From NCBI GenBank assembly GCA_030248295.1, contig JASANH010000908.1, forward strand, positions 124,001 through 188,000: a DNA stretch of 64,000 nucleotides. Reading direction: 5' to 3'. Positions within the stretch are counted from its first letter, which is position 1, and every line of letters begins with the position of its first letter. This document shows, one piece after another, positions 58,381-64,000 of this stretch. The position numbers and the translations under genes were made by a program. Below the pieces are notes generated by a model that did not search any database, was not told the origin of the DNA, and worked only from the letters and a program-made list of their open reading frames with translations. The DNA is from Mesodorylaimus sp. YZB2_4. Its lineage: Eukaryota; Nematoda; Enoplea; Dorylaimida; Dorylaimidae.

Positions 58381-61300
58381 TCAATTCTCCGACAAAAAAT
58401 TTACAATCATAACGCTTATATTATCTTTCGGTTTTTTGAGTAAAGCTTTGCTCACCAATTGTTTCGCGCCGAAAAACGGCTGGTCTTTGTACGCATCTAC
58501 AATAGCTAGAACCTTTTCATTCCTGCTTACAACGTCCCACAAGCCACTCGTAGCCACGAGGACATAATCGAGTGGCTCACTAGTGGTGTTGTGTACGGTA
58601 ATTTGAGGGGTCGCAGTAATCCAGCCACTTTTTTTGAACTGACTGAGCCCGAGTGCACGACTTGTCCGAAATAGTCCTTCAACACGCCAGTGTCCTTTCA
58701 CAAATTTTACTGAACCATTTGCTTGGGTGATGCGGTCACTTTCCTAAACAGCAGTAAATAATTGTGAAAATTTAAATTCGCGCTTTTATACGGGACACCA
58801 CCGCTTATGACAGAACGACATGCGCAGGGGTGGCCCACATTACAGCGTGCGAACAAGATAAAAGCATTGCTCGCAAAAACACCCATCCAACTAAAAACTA
58901 GGTTTCCTCTCCTTTCACGTCACCTTTTTCTCACCACACGTAAGTGAAGAAAACATATAATCTAAAGAAATTTAACTTCAGATGCGGGTCTGGTTCGCGC
59001 ACAAAGTTCAAAATGAAGAGCTCTAAAATACTTTATTTTTGTGTCAGGTGTTTTTCGTGGATGCTGCAGAGGCAACGTCTGGGCACTATGGAACCATCCA
59101 TAAAGGTCGACCGCAGCCTCGGGGGAGGGGGGCTAGCAAAAAGTGGTCAGGTCCGGTCGGGGGGGGGGGGGGGGATAGCGGCCAATGGTCGACCGCAGCA
59201 AAAGTTTAAACCTTTGATGACAAAAGAGCACCTTTTACATTCACTGTTCAAACCTTTAAAACTTTTTGTCTTCTCTTCTCCTTGGTCGTTCATTCTCGAT
59301 AATGCAATTTCGGGTTCATCAGGGATCTTATTCCCAACTGGAATGGCATCCGATCGAAAAGGGAAAAGTTCGGAGGCGGTGGCTCAGCTGGTTGAGGCGT
59401 TGACTCGCCTAGCTGGCCAACAAGTACGGCTGGAAGGCCGAGGTTCTATTCGGACGGTGGACGGCAGTTTAGTAGCTTGTCGCTGGCTTGAGACGCCTGA
59501 CTCAGGGCGACACCCCTGCCACTGTCAAATGGCGGACCCCCAGCCAAGGAGTAGAGAATTGGAAACTGTCCTCGAACACCAGTCGGGAAGGTCCCTAAGC
59601 TAATCGTAAGCCCCTTCTCACCCAGTATGCCCTCGTGTGGAGGTGCTCCCAGTGAAGACACAGGAGCCTGCCGTGAGGGTTGGTCACCTCGAGGGATAGG
59701 TCGGGATCACCTTTCTCCAGGATCGGGATCAGGGCAAGCCCGATCGGGATTGGGATTTTTTGTTTGAGGTCGTTCATTGTTTGCACACGAAGGAGATGAG
59801 TCTATTTTCCTCACTAAACCACACTTTACTCGTCCAGGTCTTTTTAGGGTTTTTTTTCAGGTCGAGCTTAAGTCATTTTACATAAGCTGCAATTGATGAG
59901 TACATTCGCTGTTTCGATGCACGTCCAGCAAGGTCAGCTTGGGCTAACGATAAGTAAAATTAGTGTTGCTATCATTATCGCTTCGAGCCCATGTTGGTGT
60001 TGCCTCTTAATCGCAGATCTGATGGATCAGAGTGTACCCACCGTGCTTCTGCATATCATAATTATATGCAAAATCCCGATGCCTCAATATCAGGGTCGGG
60101 ATCGGGATCGGGATCCCCACCTATCCCTAGTCACCTCACAGCCGCGCTTATCATATCATGACTGCTGGCCAGCTAATATGATTGAAAGTCCCGTGGAGAA
60201 CTGGGCTGGTGCGGCCCAGCCCGCAAAACTTTTTAAAAAACAGGGGAAAAAGTTGTGGGAAAAGTTTATGGAGGCTTCTACAGAATAGAAATCCACTCCA
60301 TAAATCAAAAAAGATCTTTTTTCGAAGGAGATGGCACCTCGTCGAGCTCGAGAAAGCATAAGATGAAACATTTCACAAAACTGCGTTTGGAAGGGGGGTT
60401 ATGGCTGAAGTGGTCGACCATTTTTGAGGGGGGCTCGCGAGAAGTGGTCGGTATTCGGTCAGAGGGAAAGGGGGGTGGGCCAAAATATCGAGATTTTGTG
60501 CGGTCGGCCCTCATGGATGGCCCCTGCGCGCGGATGTATTTTTTGATTTTCATGGATGAGAGGGTATAGGCAGCAAACCTAAACGAGGAATTATAAACTG
60601 TATCTTGTGGACAAAGTCGTCACTCCCACGTTCACCGAAATTCATGTGGCTTCCTGCCGCATCTCACATACAGATTCGATTTTGACTAATTGAACCTTGT
60701 CCAAACGTGAAGTTCTCAAAAAGGGTTCTGGTCAAATCTGTGGCATTAATACCAATCAAAGTGATAAAAGATGCATAAAATATCTTACTTCTTCCGGTTT
60801 ATGCTGAATTGTTCCGGTCATATAATCACCATGCACCAACACAGCACGATTGTCGCCGATGTTGGCGATCACTAAGTTCGTCTTATAATAAATACCAATC
60901 AGAGCCGTTGTCCCGCACATACTTTTAGAAGACATTCGATCCATCATTTTCTTGTCAAAGCCACTTATTGTTTTGGCGATTAGCTAACATTTACAAAACA
61001 ATGAAAATATTTTTATAGAGCCAACAAATCTAAGACTTACATTAGCCAAGATGTAAGGATCGTCGGGTGATTTCTTCGCGACTCGTTTCAAGATTGATGG
61101 TAAAAGTTTAACTTTCGCTTTGTTTGCGTAATCCTAAAATTCAAGTAAAATATCGTAGGAAATCATAAAAATTAACGCAAAGACTATTAGGCCCAGTTTC
61201 AGGCAAACTCTAAGGGGCCGTTCAAAAACGACGTCGTATGCAAATCAGCTATTTTCGACCCCCCCCCCCTCCCCCCCTATCGTATTTTGTCGATTTGAGC

Positions 61301-63605
61301 CTGACCCCCCTTTTCGACGTCGAACAAGCCAATACCCCCGCCCCCCCCCCCCCCAAACTGCAAAGGGGGAGTAAGGACATATTTCAAAAAAATTTCATGA
61401 GTATCGGCGCACTTCACCCTGCCGCTGCTCATAATCACATCACGTACGAATCCGCATGTTCACATACTCCTATCGGTATACATTCCAAGAATGTTTTTCG
61501 GAACGTTTAGAGACATTCAGTAATTAGATTTCAGTAACAATTTGGCAGAGGTAAATTGTGCTGATGGTTTCACAGCTTGACTCCACGCCTTTAATTCCAA
61601 AAGATTGTTTGTCAATTTTTGAAATGCACTAGTCAAAAATCGAATAAGCAATATAAAAGCAAGACGAATAACTCTATATGATAGAGCACATTTTTTAAAT
61701 CAAACTTTAACCTTTTTGCTTTAAAAAATTTTTTGAACTGAAGACCGTTTTTGCCTCAAGCTGGCCAACAGTCAAACCCTCTAAACGAGGCTGTACGGGA
61801 ACCAGCTAACACACCAGCTCCCCTCTGCGCGTCCCCACTAATTGTAAGAACACCTCTACAGAAGGACATCTTCGATTGGACGATGGCGGGCGGGCTTTGA
61901 ACCTTGCCCCTTGTTCAGCAGCTGAGAGTGTCTCCTCGTATGGCTTCTGTCTCTTGACTCTGAGCACCTCTATGTTACTGAGTGAGACCCCACGGCTTGG
62001 CGTGCAAGGTCAGCGAGGGTCGCCAGTGATTGAACCCAGGGTGAGTCCAGCCACGCTACTGACCAATACGGAGAGACAAATGCTGAAACCGCGCCGCACC
62101 AATGCGGCCGCTTCCTATAACGAACTGAGTCTGGCAAATCAACATAATTATAACCAAAACTATCATAGGTGACCCAAAAGTGGCGGACCTGCGCTCATCT
62201 GACCGTAATCAGGCTCTCGCGGGAGAGTTCGAAAGGGACGAAAAACGCTGGAATACCTGGTGCAAAAACGATGTCGTTTTGCCTTTGACCCCCCCCCTCC
62301 CCCTTGTCGTTTTTAGTCGTTTTGGTGCTGACCCCCCTCCCCCCCCCTTGCGTACGACACCGTATTTGAACGGGTTCTAAGGTCGGTTTGCGAGCGCGTC
62401 AGTCCATCCTCCGCCGATACAGAGACCCAAAGCGGCCGCGTGGCGGTGCAGCACTTCGACATTCGTCTACCCATGCTGCTTGGCGGCGAGTGGCCTGGGC
62501 TGGTCGCTGATGCCCCGGTCGCCGGCGGGTTTGCGAACCATGATCCCTCGCTGACGTTGCACGCCAGGTTGTGGGCGCCTCACGACTCACCTGGTACCAT
62601 CGAGGCGCTCTGAGTGAAGAGATGGAAGCCAATCGGAGACAGTCTCGACTGCCCAACACTGACAGAACTCACCTACATTGTCCGAGGAAGTCAGCGTCCA
62701 GTCCAGGATGCTCTCACGGAGGTGCTCCGTGGATAGGTCAGATGTAACCTGCTGCGAGAGCTGGCCACCTTGCGACCTACCTTACCATGCCATGACTGCT
62801 GCCCAGGTACTCGCAAACCGGGTCCCGTGGGGGAGCCGGGGTGGCCCGGGGCCGAACCCACAAAATTTTTTTAAAGCGCGCCAATGCCCAATCCTACTGT
62901 ATTTTTAAACTCAAAAATTTACTTACTGGGCATCCAATTCCTCGAAACAGAGCGAAGGCCAACGACCGATTTTCGTTTGTCCCGTTGCTTAGAAAGGCGA
63001 ACCGATCAAACATTTTATTTTCACCAATTTTTACAGACAGAAAAGAAAAATTGTCGCCTTTGAACGCCCATTGCTTCAAGCTGATGTCTAGAAAATGTAC
63101 TCGTAAAAGTGTTGGAGTGAAAATCAAAAAACTTACTCAATTGCTTCTCCAATTTTTTAAAATTTACTTTGGAAGTCCGATTAGGCGGGTTTCGCGGGGT
63201 CGACTTTGTCTTAGCAATTTTAGAAGAATTCGAACTCGATATATCCGATTTATTTGCACTCGACGTTGACTTGGACGTCTTCGGAAAAGAAACTTTTGGT
63301 TTTGGTTGAGCCAATTTTTTAGGACCACCTGTCGAATCGACGGGATCATCTTTTGGATGAGGCGGATCTTGACTTTTCGACTTTTGACGAGTTGCCCACT
63401 TTGAGCGCTCATATTCTTGTTTGATTCGAGTCCCGGCCATCCACGAGACAAAAATAATGAATATGGATACAATAACAATAAGGTAGATCCGATCGACGCG
63501 ATCGGCTTTCTGTCTCACCAAAATACGGATTTTCTTCATCATACCTTTCGTTTTTCGATCAGTTTTTCGTTTTTGACTTATCTTCCGATTAGTAATTTCG
63601 GCCAT
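58381..63605 (-). CDS. Membrane-anchored PP2C-like protein, copy 3, long linker
   Basis: Exons (complement): 63137-63605, 62927-63087, 61041-61133, 60789-60983, 58381-58743. Phases 1, 0, 0, 0 as in copies 1 and 2, giving 426 aa. The N-terminus is basic, the membrane helix is at about 40-57 (IYLIVIVSIFIIFVSWMAG), and then about 100 residues of Lys/Ser/Pro-rich linker (KPKVSFPKTSKSTSSANKSD) follow. The PP2C domain carries MFDRFAFLSNG; FALFRGIGC in place of the DGHGG metal site; MCGTTALIGI; ANIGDNRAVLV; GHWRVEGLFRTSRALG; VATSGLWDVV (Ser for the Asp of SDGLWD); FFGAKQLVSK; and KDNISVMIV with Asp-Asn kept. The extra linker explains its greater length. Introns 2 and 4 are 1.8 and 2.0 kb and are loaded with transposons. 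All splice sites hold, so the gene is probably expressed but non-catalytic. Confidence 0.9.
59375..60230 (+). repeat. SINE family 1, interrupted by a hAT-type insertion
   Basis: GGCGGTGGCTCAGCTGGTTG is an A-box head, and GAGGTTCTATTCG a weak B box. The body CAAATGGCGGACCCCCAGCC, ACCAGTCGGGAAGGTCCCTA and GCCCTCGTGTGGAGGTGCTCC matches 33.5-33.8 kb. The sequence breaks at 59690 and resumes at 60138 with the normal tail (GCGCTTATCATATCATGACTGC). Confidence 0.82.
59691..60129. mobile_element. hAT-type MITE with 8-bp target duplication
   Basis: GTCACCTC occurs at 59683-59690 and again at 60130-60137, an exact 8-bp duplication inside a SINE whose two halves otherwise join. The ends GAGGGATAGGTCGGGATC and, inverted, TAGGGATAGGTGGGGATC fit the hAT pattern. 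GGGATC/GATCCC units are repeated just inside both ends. The length is 439 bases with no transposase. Confidence 0.9.
61214..62377. mobile_element. G-run element, family D copy 3, in PP2C-like intron 2
   Basis: The outer ends GGGGCCGTTCAAAAACGACG and, inverted, GAACCCGTTCAAATACGGTG match and continue into TCGTATGC and TCGTACGC. C-run blocks on the same strand lie just inside both ends: CCCCCCCCCTCCCCCCC near 61260 with a 14-base C run near 61340, and CCCCCCCTCCCCC near 62290 with CCCCCCTCCCCCCCCC near 62335. A reverse-oriented SINE lies inside. Confidence 0.65.
61860..62110 (-). repeat. tRNA-derived SINE family 2, reverse orientation
   Basis: GGCGTGCAAGGTCAGCGAGG and TGATTGAACCCAGGG are the reverse complements of the body and B-box region of the 56.4 kb SINE. 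The head ends near CCGCGCCGCACCAATGCGGCCGC. Confidence 0.75.
62430..62810 (+). repeat. tRNA-derived SINE, family 2 copy
   Basis: GGCGGTGCAGCACTTCGACA, GTTTGCGAACCATGATCCCTCG, CACGCCAGGTTGTGGGCGCC and GACAGTCTCGACTGCCCAAC follow the 56.4 kb copy in order. The B box is degraded. Confidence 0.8.
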
Positions 63606-64000
63606 TTTATTGTTCTTTGTGAAATCAAAATAGACATTCAGTAGAAGACAACACAAGCAGGCCCACAAGCCTGCCCTGCATCAATCGAGACTGCTTGCTA
63701 TGCCCCCATCGTCTGTACACTTCACACTGCTGCACTGTACACTTTATTTGTGGATGCATGTCCAGTTTCAGTTCTATACTGCAAAACGCTTTGAGCTTAC
63801 TTTACAGTATTTTAAGCCAGCCGACACAAGAAAACAACAAACACAATATCTAAAACATTAAGATTTTGATCTTGTCATAAAAATCCTTCGAATACGAAAA
63901 AGGGTCTCCCCCCCCCCCCCCATCCGTTCCACAAACTGTAGAAAAGTAAAACGATTGACCGTATGTGCATAAACTCGGGATCCGCAAGCAGTGCCAGCTG
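63606..64000. other. Upstream of PP2C-like copy 3, with poly-C
   Basis: Presumed promoter and 5'UTR of the minus-strand PP2C-like gene. A C run lies near 63908-63921. No other feature recognised before the window ends. Confidence 0.4.

Larger units (their letters stand above)
59090..60524. mobile_element. G-run element, family D copy 2, in PP2C-like intron 4
   Basis: The outer ends GGAACCATCCATAAAGGTCG and, inverted, GGGGCCATCCATGAGGGCCG match, each continuing into ACCGC-type sequence. Inside each end are G-run blocks on the same strand (GGGGGAGGGGGG and a 15-base G run near 59160; GGGGGG and GGGGGG near 60430-60480). A SINE (59375-60230) sits inside it, and a hAT-type MITE sits inside that SINE. 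Confidence 0.65.

Noticed and set aside
58944-59603. Plus-strand frame of 219 codons
   Set aside because: It runs across the G-run element and SINE inside an intron of the PP2C-like gene. The apparent protein is a mosaic of repeat translations.
62841-63269. Plus-strand frame of 142 codons
   Set aside because: It is antisense to exons 1 and 2 of the third PP2C-like gene, which fits its family and splice phases far better.
1-64000. CRISPR array or prokaryotic contamination
   Set aside because: No regularly spaced repeats of suitable length. The gene structures with introns are clearly eukaryotic.

Overview
This is a stretch of animal nuclear DNA. The genes are split by short GT-AG introns and are scattered on both strands among many transposon remnants, and no bacterial-style operons are present. 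The best fit is a nematode. That rests on a single-domain globin laid out like the C. elegans GLB-1 type, chemoreceptor-like 7TM genes, a DEG/ENaC channel fragment, paired nicotinic receptor subunits, and a patch of GCCTAA motifs (complement of the nematode telomere repeat TTAGGC). The species cannot be named from the sequence alone.

Layout. 1-4 kb: only repeats. 4.09-4.69 kb (-): globin. 5-11.6 kb: repeats, including a 1.2 kb giant palindrome. 11.6-19.2 kb (+): two complete nicotinic-type ligand-gated channel subunits in tandem, modelled to 516 and 489 aa. 19.8-22.1 kb (-): HECT-type ubiquitin ligase with a ubiquitin-interacting-motif-like helix and several frameshifts. 24.7-25.8 kb (+): intronless rhodopsin-like receptor. 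27.1-28.2 kb (-): 5' part of a DEG/ENaC channel whose second intron holds an extremely GATC-dense patch. 28.7-30.0 kb: dead mariner element. 31.2-32.9 kb (+): secreted C-type lectin plus PAN protein. 35.5 kb: broken 7TM fragment. 38.2-38.8 kb (-): gag-like fragment. 40.1-41.0 kb (+): secreted Glu/Lys-rich repeat protein. 49.5-52.4 kb (-): CRAL-TRIO lipid-transfer protein, 336 aa.

The most unusual system lies at 41.7-45.1 and 54.1-63.6 kb. It is a cluster of PP2C-fold genes: two head-to-head complete genes, one complete gene with a long linker, and one pseudogene torn apart by transposons. In every member a basic N-terminus and one transmembrane helix precede the PP2C-like domain. All share the same intron positions and phases. 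The metal-binding signature (normally DGHGG) is degraded in each, so these look like membrane-anchored pseudophosphatases. A 39-base piece of one of their exons has also been copied into repeats at 46.65 kb.

Mobile DNA fills much of the rest: tRNA-derived SINEs, a Harbinger-type element with its 3-bp duplication, a hAT-type MITE with its 8-bp duplication, several foldback families, a non-LTR reverse transcriptase relic, and elements with G-runs. One intron of the 58-63 kb PP2C gene holds three elements nested inside one another.

Exon coordinates were derived by hand from splice signals, reading phase and family similarity. No alignment or transcript data were available.
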